This document shows positions 1 to 10,600 of a stretch of 64,000 nucleotides of DNA, one piece after another. Both the position numbers and the translations under genes were made by a program. Source of the stretch: Gonocerus acuteangulatus (Eukaryota; Arthropoda; Insecta; Hemiptera; Coreidae); NCBI GenBank assembly GCA_946811695.1, contig OX328124.1, positions 55,620,603-55,684,602 on the forward strand. Direction: 5' to 3'. The stretch's first letter is position 1. Each line of letters starts with the position of its first letter. The notes beneath the pieces were generated by a model. The model was not told the origin of the DNA. It searched no databases and was given only the letters and a program-made list of their open reading frames with translations.

Positions 1-190
1 CGCCTTGGGTATATAAAGAAAAAGATTTGCTGCAAAAATAAACTATTGCGGCCTATCTGAAGGGGGTATGGGTTACTCCGGACCCAAATTACATATTGGC
101 TCACATCGGGAGTTATTTTGGTTATATTGAAACGAAACTCGAAATACCAAATGAATTTATGGATAGCCATGGGGGGAGGGGCAACTGAAC
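1..190. repeat. 190-bp direct repeat, copy 1 (cut by window edge)
   Basis: Bases 1-190 are identical to 2310-2499 in every position I compared. Read on the - strand, the unit resembles the repeated internal units of the HINE-like elements further right (a GTCCGGAGTAA-type start followed by a TTTATTTTTgCAaCA-type stretch). It probably belongs to a related Helitron/Helentron family. The copy may continue to the left of the window. Confidence 0.85.
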
Positions 191-1376
191 CATTCAGCTG
201 GGGGAACGATCATCCGATAAGAACTCACGAAAAACTGGATCATAAAACTACCCAATGGGGAGAAAAAAAGAAGAGGGGGTACACTTTGATACTTTTTATC
301 AGACAGAAGAATAAGCTGTGAACAGAAAAAAACACATTGTGTTTATTGACATTGATTTGAATTGGCGGTGGCGCATCAAATAGGAAAACCAAAACACAAG
401 CTCTTCGCCACTATTATTTATTAAATGTTCAAAGTACCTTTTTGGAGTCTACAGTTCCATCTTCAGAGCATTTGTAACTCTATACCATTTAGAGATTCGA
501 GCCGTCGGGCTCGTCAGCCTTCGGCTAGAATCCCCGTCGTAGGCCTTCCTAGAATCTCAGCTAACCTCCATCCTCTAGGGAGGGAAACTGGCACGATTCC
601 TCCTCGGTGTTGTTCCGGGAGAGAGACAATCGTATTGGAAAGTGTATGCATCTTCACTGGCGAAGAGAAAGCTCTTAAAAGCGAAATTAAAACGTATTCT
701 GAAAACCGGAATATTCTTGCGTAAATGAAAGCAAGTAGCTAACTTTCAATTTGGGTAAAACTATTTAGAACAAAAGCACTAACTCAGGAAAGGAATATAT
801 TTATTTGAAATCTAATCATCTAAATGACGGTGTGTACATGGTTGATGATGACTATGGCGCATGCCACCAGACCTGCGCAGAGCGCACCAGCAATATGGTT
901 CTGGCAAGTCTCCCAGTCCTTCACGAGCGGAATTAACTTCGTAAGCATTCTTAATATATTTAGTGAAATATTTTCGGCCTTCAAACAAGGTCCAGAAAAA
1001 ACTCTAGAGGTTACATTTAGGTATTAGCAATTCTCCCTTTAACAATAAGAACATTTTTAAATAAGCACTTCAAAATAAGAATATCAATAATTTACTCGGA
1101 ATAAGAACTTTTACAACAGCGTCCAAACAAAATTTGTATGGTGTAAATAGAAGGTAATTAAATGCTTTCGTTTAGTAATTTTGAATGTCTATATGCTTCG
1201 ATGTAATACTTTTAGTTTTCTTAAAAAAATATGTTTTTGTTTACGACCTATCAACTTCTAAACTGCTACTAACGCCGAACTTTCTATAGCTTGCCACCAC
1301 GCGCCCGGATGTTGCTGAGCTTCTGAGATCAGGCAGGACCTGTGTATTCAATGTGGTATTGCGTTGACGTAAGAAT

Positions 1377-1418
<42 letters not shown>

Positions 1419-2236
1419 TCTTAGGCATGAATGCCAGATATTAATAAAGTTAAAACTGTTAACAAACAGAGAGTACTTGAAATAGGGATTCCTAGCACTC
1501 CTGTTATGTAGGAAGTCGTCTCAATCTTGAAAATGACCTCAAGGGTTGACAGGCTTATAGAAAACCTTAAAAGGTGGTGGAGTAAGACTGAAGGACCGAG
1601 TATCTGGTTTGAATAAAATTGCACTTAGTTCTTGGTAGAATTAATTTTTCTAATTGCCTTCTACAACCCCCCCCCCCCCAAGAACTATGTTTTTGTCTAG
1701 GTCAAATTTTTCTTACAGTCATACAATATATGTTATTCTTCAATTGATTGATCAATAATCAAAGTGTAATGCTTCTTGACAATGGGGCGATCTGGACCTT
1801 CCCTTAAAGTTTGTCTTCCAAAATCCACTTGTTGGATGAAGATGAAGAACATATGTTTCATTAGTTTCCAGCGAAGTTAAACAGATGACTATTTTTGTTG
1901 TTACAGCCTATTGTTGCTTTGCTCAACTATTGTTTGGCTGTGTGACTAACAATGGATTTACATAGCAGAGAAATAAAATAAAAGGGTAGTTGTTCATTAA
2001 CCGGGGGCCACTTCATTTAGAATTTTTTTCAAACAATAAAATAGAATTACTTATAGCCACGAATTACTTTTATACGTGCTTGTAGGTACTCTTGTTGTCG
2101 ATTGTTTAATGGTTGTAATGGCGCCTAAATTCCGCCTCTCTTCAAGATTTCTTGAGATTATGTGTTTAACGTCTTTACAAAATATTGAGTACACTTATTC
2201 CACGCTTTCCAAAGGACACCAAAGAGAAGAAGTTAT
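191..2236. other. Unidentified 2-kb stretch between direct repeats
   Basis: I see no recognisable gene. Open frames of up to 99 codons (for example 425-724) have no domain I know. Landmarks are a T tract of about 35 bases at 1385-1416 and a C tract near 1668. The T tract could be the reversed poly-A tail of a - strand retrotransposon copy, but no body was recognised next to it. Confidence 0.4.
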
Positions 2237-2263
2237 GGACACGCGCTAAGATGACGCAGTTCC
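2237..2263 (-). repeat. Helitron-associated hairpin module HP1 (decayed)
   Basis: A diverged copy of the module whose intact form pairs GGAACTGC with GCGGTTCC around an 11-base loop. Here the stem is mutated, but the core CGCGCTAAGATGACGCAGTTCC and the flanking TGCGAG survive. It lies directly left of the second 190-bp repeat. Confidence 0.6.
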
Positions 2264-2309
2264 TGCGAGTTGGACTTTTCTATACTGTAACAAAGCTCGA
2301 TCTGATATA

Positions 2310-2499
2310 CGCCTTGGGTATATAAAGAAAAAGATTTGCTGCAAAAATAAACTATTGCGGCCTATCTGAAGGGGGTATGGGTTACTCCGGACCCAAATTA
2401 CATATTGGCTCACATCGGGAGTTATTTTGGTTATATTGAAACGAAACTCGAAATACCAAATGAATTTATGGATAGCCATGGGGGGAGGGGCAACTGAAC
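2310..2499. repeat. 190-bp direct repeat, copy 2
   Basis: Identical to bases 1-190. The flanks differ immediately on the right (CATTCAGC after copy 1, GAAGCTCT after copy 2), so the right edge of the duplicated block is sharp. The left edge of copy 1 cannot be seen. Confidence 0.85.
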
Positions 2500-2639
2500 G
2501 AAGCTCTTATAAGGCTTATTGAATATTAAAAAAAATACCTAGGGATACACTACAATGTAGAGTATCTGATAGAGAACAGAATTAACCTGTGTATTACATA
2601 TGTTTAGAATAGAAACAATGCCCCCCCTTTAATGAACAA

Positions 2640-2946
2640 GAAGAAAGAAGAAAAGCTTTATTCACAAATAAATAAATAAAGATTGCTGCCCAAGTCTATT
2701 GGGTTGCTACACACACAGCCTGCTAATCATTCTTTCGAAAATGTATTTAATTAATTTTGGGAATGCTCTCTAATTCAATTTACAGTAGGAAGGTGAAGAA
2801 AAAGAAATTTAAAAATACTATACCTATTCAAAGATGAATTTATAAGTACATTTTTTTTAATTTTTTTTAGGGGGAATATGGATTTTATTAAATTTGCCAG
2901 GTGTCTGTAAACGACAATGATCTTCGAAAGAATGATTAGCAGCTGT
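2640..2946 (-). other. Probable 3' UTR of the R2-like LINE
   Basis: This follows the stop codon of the R2-like ORF on the - strand and ends in an ATTTATTT-type simple tail near 2665-2690. Two 18-bp segments (2722-2739 and 2923-2940) are exact inverted copies, so the transcript could form a long stem across about 180 nt. R2-type elements are known to need structured 3' UTRs for target-primed reverse transcription; a similar role here is inference. Confidence 0.5.
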
Positions 2947-5874
2947 TCAGCTCCCATAAATGTGACAGCTGAGGATCCCCAGGGATTCAATAAGAATTGA
3001 TTCCGCGAGGCTAGCTAGCTTGCTTGTATCTAGTCCTAGAGTCTCAAAGAAGTCACTAGTTGCTTTAGGGATCGTCCCTCTCGTGCCAAATCACAGGCCT
3101 TGCACGGTATAATGCCTTCTCCCATAGGCTTCTTCAAATTTCTCCTCGTATGTCCTTATGCATTTCGTGTATATTTCCTTTTTCTCCTTGTCAATTGTGT
3201 CTGCCTGCATTGGATCATTTGTTTCGAATCTAATGGTAGGGTCAATCACGTATGCTGATCTTGATTTCTCCGGAAAAGCAATGATGTCTGCATACCTCGA
3301 AGAGCCATCTTCATCCACACCTTAGACCTCTTCATGGCATTGGAAGCCTTTTTCTTGAAGGAGAGCAATGATCTTGTGTTTGAGGTTATGGTGACGCCTA
3401 GTGACAAGAAGCATGCTGTTAGGACAGTTTCCAAGCACGTGTGCTGGTGTTTCGTTCTCTCTGCCGCACTTGCGACAGAAGGGTCCTACAGTTGATGCTC
3501 CCACAACGCTAGGAACTCCTCTCAATGGCGCATAATTTATATTAAGTTTTAGGGCATTTGTCCATTCTGAACCAGACAGACTTTCCTTTTCATAGATAAA
3601 CTTGTTGGCTTTGGGACAATCTTTGAAATGTATCACCCCTACTCCTTGCCATTTAGAGTGAGCCCATTCATCGAAGGATTTTTCCCGTAACTTGCGCCTT
3701 ATCATTTTAATACTGTGCTCTTCTGCAGGTTCGGCAATTTCAACAGTTAGTCTACTGGCACATTCAGATGACTCCTTTTTGTAGTCGAATATCGGCTGAA
3801 ACTGTTCATCTGACACTTGATTGAGCTTCTGGGCCATTGACCAGTGTTGAAGCGGTGCTTCCCAAAGACAGCGCAATAGTCCCAGGCCTCGGTAACGTCT
3901 TGGCACATAGAACATTGCAGTGCTACTGTTAGCCGGTATACCAAGCATCGCTTTAACACTCCGCCTTATTATAATATCAACTCCTTCCAGAAAGGTCGCG
4001 TTCAATTTTAATAAAGGAGCGTTTTGGAGTGGATAAATTAGAGAAGGGAAAAGGTACTGATTTATGATATTCAGCTTTTGATCAGGTCTTAATAGGCTAG
4101 TTGTGGTTAACTTTTTCATGTTTTCATTAACCTGCCGTAATGCCTTTTCATTTACTACCATTTCATTGGAAAAATCGCATCCCAGATATTTAATTGTATC
4201 ATTTTCCTCTATAGAATTGATTTCTCCGTCGTTTTCTAGCAATAGCTTCCCCTTCACTAATTTTCCTTTCTCAATAATAATTGCAGAGCTCTTCTTTGGA
4301 TTGATTTCCAGCCCAATTTCACCGAATATTCTGCTGACTACGTTAACTATTCTCACACCTGAGTCTACATCCCGAGACGTTACAACTTGGTCGTCTGCGA
4401 ATCCAGTGAGAATAACTGGATTTTGATTTTCTGCAAGTCTGTAACCTAGTGAGTTTGCGAATTTGGGATCACAGACTTCCCTGTACACATGGTCAATGGC
4501 CAATATAAATAAAGTTGGAGACAAAGGCCCACCCTGCGGTACTCCTCGCTTCACTTGGATGAAGTCTGTTCAATTTAGTCCAGCCATTATTTGTATTTTG
4601 TTATTGCAGAGTAATGCAGATATAGCACCTGAGAGATCGCTTGATACACCTTTAGCTGATAACGTCTTCAAGATATGATCGTGACCAACGTTGTCAAAGG
4701 CACCTGCGACATCAAGGAATGTTAATACACCATGTTATTTATTTGTCCTTGATTTGAGCAATATAGATTCAATGATGCGTGTATTTACGAGACACCCAGG
4801 GAGACCTTTAATGAAACTGCGTTGGCTAGGGTGGAAATTAATTTGCTTCCACAATTCATTGTCTTATACTTTTTCAATCAGTCGTCTTACTATTGAGTAT
4901 ACGGTTATTGGACGCCATGATGTCAGCTCGTTGATAGGACCTTTTCCTTTATAAATTAAAATAGTTCGACCCTGCCTGAAGGCTTCGGGGACGTAAGAGG
5001 TCAAAAGTAAAATGTTGGCGATATCTTTTAAAATGTGAGCCAATTAAGACATTTAATTGTTTTAATAAGCACCCCGTCAGGTCCTGCAGATGAGTCAAGT
5101 GAAGTAGACTTGATAGCTCGGTGCATTGATTTTATGTCCACCGTATTTATATTTGGGTTCTTTAATACGTCATCATATTTTTCTCTTATATTGTTATTCT
5201 CATACCCGAAAATCGACTGAAAGTGATTATGGATTGTTTCAGCTTTGATTGAGCAGCGTTTGGGACTGTCAGCATTCATGACGCTATTAACCACTCTCTT
5301 CCTTATATTGTAATAATCATACTGAGCTACTTCATACTGATACTGCTCGGTTCTCCTAGCCCTGGCAGCCTTGTTCGCTCTCTGAGGATTCGAGCATTCT
5401 CCTGCACCTTTACCTTTTCCTGTTTTATCGGCCTTTTTACGAGAATTATAGTACCTGAATGCAGGGTGCTTTGGTCCAGGAAGAATATTGTTAGAGTCCT
5501 TCAGGAACTTCAAAAACTTGGCAATAGTATCATCATACTCTAATGGTGAAAATGTTTTCACACGTTTAGTGATATTTTTAAATGTTTCTGCCCAATAATC
5601 TAATTGCTTTTTTAAATTTTCTGTTATGGAAAACTGTTTGCTTCGTTTGTTTGTCGATTTTGAGGGTCCTAATATGCTGTTTATTGTTTCCTCATTAGCC
5701 TCTTTGTAGTGCTTCTTACTTTGATGCGTTCAAAGCCCTCTTTCACCTTTAAATGTTTGCCCACAAAGAGAACATAGTTTTATGACCGTCATCAGTATCG
5801 GGTACATTTAGAACGGCTTTATGACAATCAGGATGATTTAGTTTAGAAGAAGGGCATTTCTTTTTGCCATTCAT
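2947..5874 (-). pseudogene. R2-like non-LTR retrotransposon ORF, disrupted
   Basis: In - strand order I see an initiator at 5874 and a C2H2 finger remnant (CSLCGQTF, then H..K.H, about 5790-5720) in a shifted frame. A basic N-terminal region follows (5561-5028), with the RT start motif SAGPDGV. The RT core then reads RGVPQGGPLSP and GFADDQ (from 4554), with thumb and linker, a C-x2-C-x8-H-x4-C knuckle (CRKCG...H....C, about 3470-3430), and a restriction-like endonuclease region (RYADIIAF...YVIDPTIRFE, 3318-3091). The C-terminal part RGTIPKATSDFF ends at a stop at 2947. This is the single-ORF layout of R2-type LINEs. Stops or frameshifts near 5730, 4970, 4565, 3320 and 3085 make it inactive. 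Canonical RLE has PD where this copy has AD. It lies in ordinary DNA, not in 28S rDNA. Confidence 0.88.
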
Positions 5875-5879
5875 TTAAA

Positions 5880-7435
5880 TTATGCTAAATATGATTTATT
5901 TCCAGAAAAACAATGTTGTAGATTCCAGGCCATTCCAAAATCAGCTTATTTCCGCTAGTTACTATTAGCACTGGTAAGCACTCGGAAAATACTATCGTTG
6001 TACACATGTACAAATTTCTGAATACCTACTACATGTAATCTATTATAATAAAATAGGTTAGATTGGTTAACCTTTGTCATTCATATACCTGAATCTTGCT
6101 TTGTTTTCTTGTAGAATGTGCTAGGCCGGTTCCTGAAAGATTAATCTCACGTATTCGTCTTGTAGGTGTCCTGTCGTTTTTATCAATCGTCTTCTCTTTT
6201 CAGTTATTCACAAGATCCTGTGTCGACCAATCATCAGTAATTCATTCCTTGGGTCTTAAGCACTTTCTTTCGAGATCTTTCACTTATAGTTATTCCTATA
6301 CTGATCCTAATACGAAAGTTTTTCTCTCGGAAATATTTTTCATGCTAAATTTGATTAATAAAAAATTTTGCATGCAATAAAAGTTGATTATTTGTATGAG
6401 GGTTATGCTATTTTTTTTCTTAACAACTTCTCTTACCTACTTGAACATATGCTCAGGTATCATTATATTTAAACGGAACTGACTTAGATAATTTATTCCG
6501 TTTCATGAATGACTTAAGAAAGACAATTTTTGCTAACCATATTAAACAATAATTCAACATTCAAACTAAACTTTTCAGGTATTGTTCGGGTTATCCCCAC
6601 CAGTGATTTTATAATGATATTTAGTAACGTTTACTATGTAACTTGATTCCATTGACATAGAAGTAAAAATACAGGTTTAAATATTATTTAATTTAGTATT
6701 CTTAATGTAACAGCAGTTATAAGCTGATAAAACGATGAATCTTTTTCAAGTTTATGATTTATGCAAAGAAGAGGAATGAGTCAGGATTGCCTTTTAAGAA
6801 AATTGAATTTTACGGAAAAAAAAGAAGCATTTTAAAAAAGGCCACATTATGAAATTTAACGAAAATAGGAAAATATAATAACCTTTATGTTTTAATTTAT
6901 CAATAAGTAACTGTTACTAGATAAAATAACTAACAGGGCTAATCTGAATAAGACCCAACTTTTTGTACGCCAGTCAAATGCATTTGTATGAGCCATCAGT
7001 TGGTTTCATGATTCATTTTTTTTTTTTTTTCTTGTTACACTTTCTGGTTTGTCTATGAGGTCTTATTTTGTTATATTTCTATTTTTAATTCTTTTCAATT
7101 TAATAAAATTAGGCACTACAATTTCTGCTTATAAGTTAACTGGGTTATTCATTAAAATCATTGGAAATTGTACAGAAAAAAGTGCTCTCCTCTTATCTAA
7201 AGCCATGCAAAATTTTTAAATAAAATACACATGTTTTACTGAAAAATGTTTAAATCCTAAGATGTTTAAATAAAGTCCCACCTCTTTGGAAAAGAGTAGA
7301 CAAAAAAAGTTCTAAGGAAAGCGCTATTTCGGATCAACAAGGCAAGAGAAACCATAAATACAACAAAATTATAATTTAAATTTATTATTATTTTAGGGTA
7401 AAAACAAATTTATGTAATATATAAAGCTGCGCAAT
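5880..7435. other. Intergenic stretch upstream of GGH
   Basis: AT-rich DNA with no gene I recognise. An open frame at 6096-6380 (94 codons) is hydrophobic but matches no known family. A possible acceptor (TTATTTTAG, near 7395) precedes the GGH start by about 40 bp, so a 5' UTR or signal-peptide exon of GGH could lie in this stretch, though none was identified. Confidence 0.35.
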
Positions 7436-7608
7436 ATGGAAAATAACAGACCAATTATTGGTATATTGGCACAGGAGCCTAGTGAAAACATGAAAAGTGA
7501 ATTTAAAAAAGTACGAAGTTATATTGCAGCATCATACGTTAAAGCAGTTGAAGGTTCAGGAGCTAGAGTCATGCCTATATTCCTAGATAAACAAGAAGAA
7601 TATTACAG
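7436..7608 (+). CDS. GGH: GGH exon 1
   Basis: Codons 1-57 plus two bases, ending TATTACAG before GTAAAG. It carries the conserved beta-strand [10 protein letters not shown] and the [15 protein letters not shown] helix/strand. The start is the first ATG after an in-frame TAA. Confidence 0.88.
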
Positions 7609-10600
7609 GTAAAGAAATATTCCTTTCTAAAAATTTGAACTACCAAATATGTATAAAGGGGCTAAGAAAATATAAAGCGGGACGGCCAGCCCCTTGTGGA
7701 TTCCTATGAATTACGACGCTCTGGGTATTTTTATACCGTATTTTTAAAACTATTTTTCAGGAATAAATTATTAATTATAATTTCAATTGGAAACAATAGA
7801 GTTTGATAGATGTCTGAAATTATTTTGTGTTCACTAAAATATTGCCTACTTTCTTGTATTCAATATTTAAAAACATTACACTAAACTGAATAAAAATATA
7901 ATAATAAAACTAAAAACACTTGGCATATACAGAGGAGAGGCTGCTATATACTAAGTGAGGTAAATTCCTATGGTTAAGATTTCCTACCCTCTCAGGGGCT
8001 GATCCACTCTCCAAAACTATATTCAAGCGCCTTATATCGGATTTTAGAGTAAGTGCCAGTTCTAGAAAGGGAATTCTAAATTTCACTATCTAAGCTATTT
8101 AGCACAATATATTATTTTAAATATAAATTACAGATGTCTATTGTCTTTTTATTACTTGCAATGATTATTACTGATGAAAGGTTTAACAAAGACCATGGAC
8201 TCATAACACGCATCGTATATTAAAGAATTATATAATTTATAACAGTTATTAAAAAGAAAATGAGCTTTTGAGGTTGTCTAAATATATGTAACAACTAAAA
8301 GGAAATAAAATATCCCGTTGAAGAATGTTCATCCTGAAAGATTGTCTGTTAAGATAAATAATAACAACAAGAATGAATTTATGAATTTAAATAATCTACT
8401 AATATATACTAAATAGATCCATAATAATTCTTGCAGATCAGTTGTCAGATTGATAAACGGTTTGTTACTACCAGGAGGCAACACTTGGTTTTATAATAAT
8501 GATAATAAAACACCAAAAGATTATGGATATCTAAGAGCGGCTGAACTACTTTATGAAGAAGCCAAGAAGGTATAAATGTAAATAACAACCAATAATAACA
8601 ACCGGAAGTTAGAAAATATATCTTTAAATGGATAGTTTTCAAATCACTTGAAAAACGAGTCTAGGAAAAGATATATTTTCCTGATTAAAAAATTATTAAT
8701 TCCCCATACAAAAGTGAATAAATTCAATAACCATCTGAGGGTCTCCTCGTGCTGGGGTAGATAGTGCATCCTGCCTAAGGAGATGCTGGTTCAAGTCCTA
8801 GCTGCAGCAGGTTGAATTTATTCGTCTACGGGGCTGTTGGAAAAGTTCTCTGCTCCACAATGGATGTTTAGGAAGGGTGGCAATCAATAGATAGCCTGGT
8901 GCCAATGGCGTAGATGTCGATGAGCCGTAAATAAACAGAAAAAAAAACAGCAATTCAGATCTATCACAGGTCCCGAGGGGCAGATAGTGTACAGGTATCT
9001 GATTTTTGACTGTAAAGTATACTAAGGAGCTAGTATTATCAGTACTGTACTCCAACTACCTGATTTCCCCTTTACAGTTACCATTAAAGGTCGGGTTGGC
9101 CAGGGACAATTTGGGGCCCCAATTCTCAATCTCGAACAACACTAGAAGATTAAATCCTTCAGTTTGTTCCCGAGTTTTGAGTCAGGTCCTCCAGGATATA
9201 AGTCCAATGCTGTAACACTTCAGCCATATTCACACCTAACCAATACATGCTGGCCAACAAGCAATTTAACATATATTTACACAGATCTGTTTTCTATGGA
9301 CAAAAAAATTAATAAGAAAACCAGTGGCAGTACCAGAAAAGATAATTATTACTAACAATTATTTATATTTAATTCAGTTTCAAGTTAATTCTTTATTTTT
9401 TTTAAGTTAAGTAAGGTTGAATATAAACAAAATATTTATATGTTTTAACTAATTAGTTTTCATCCATTTGGCAAAGGATATATTCCTTCAATGTTCATTT
9501 TAAACACTTGAATTCAATGTTTTTTTCAGGTTAATAATTTTCCTATTTTGGGGATATGCCTAGGTTGTGAAGTACTTCTATTTTTTGATGCAAAAAAAGA
9601 AGAAATTAGAGAAAAATTCAAAGATGGGAGAACACTTAAATCACCATTAAAAATAGATTTTCTTAATGAAAGTTCAGAGGATCTATTATGGATAGAATGC
9701 CCATATCATTCAGAAAACCGATTATGTTACTTCAGTCATCAGTAAGTTGTTTTTTTTTTTTTTTTTTTTTTTATCTTGGATCCTTATTTGCCTTTTGACA
9801 AGGTAATTCATGTCCTTCATAAGAGGTGAAATCAAAAAGAGTACTATATAAAAAACGAGAACTTAAAAATGAGCATAAGCTTGTAATGTATAAAGAATTA
9901 TTCTGTCAGATTCTCCCCAGGTTTCTGATTCTTGACACGGGGTACTCTGGCAGATAATATCAGTAATGTGTGCCAACTGACTGATTTGCAAGTGCCCATT
10001 AATGTCTGAGAGAACCCAGGAATAGACTGGAGCCCATTTTAGTAAAATCTATCTACATAGATGTAAAAATATAAAAAAGTTTAACACTTTTAAAATTTGT
10101 TTACACTATCTGACTTACTTTAAGATCTAAAAAAATATTTTGTAGTAAGTATCTAATATTACTTATTAGTTTTGAATGCTGTTTAGCTAATATTATTGAA
10201 CACAACAAAACTAATACCCTACATATTTAGATTATGGCTTGGAGTATTCAGGTAAACACGCACTCCTAATATAATGATTTTGCTTATTTTTACAAGACAT
10301 CTTTTTCTCCAGGGAAACCTTCCATTCTGCAAAGTTACAAGGAAACAACCTAAAGGGGAGGGAGGTGAAAGGAGGAACATTGGAGACACAACGTTACGGA
10401 CAAATACGTGCTCTTAGACAATGTCCTCTCCGTATACTAGGGAGTTACTCAAATATAGATTTGATAATACTTTGACGTTAGCCATCTCTTTAAGTAAATC
10501 TGAACTAATCTCTACTCTCAATGGCCGGAAGTCAATTCCCAAATCAAAGTACCTAAAGCAAGATACCATTAAGGCGTATTTCTAAAAAGTATGTTTTAAA

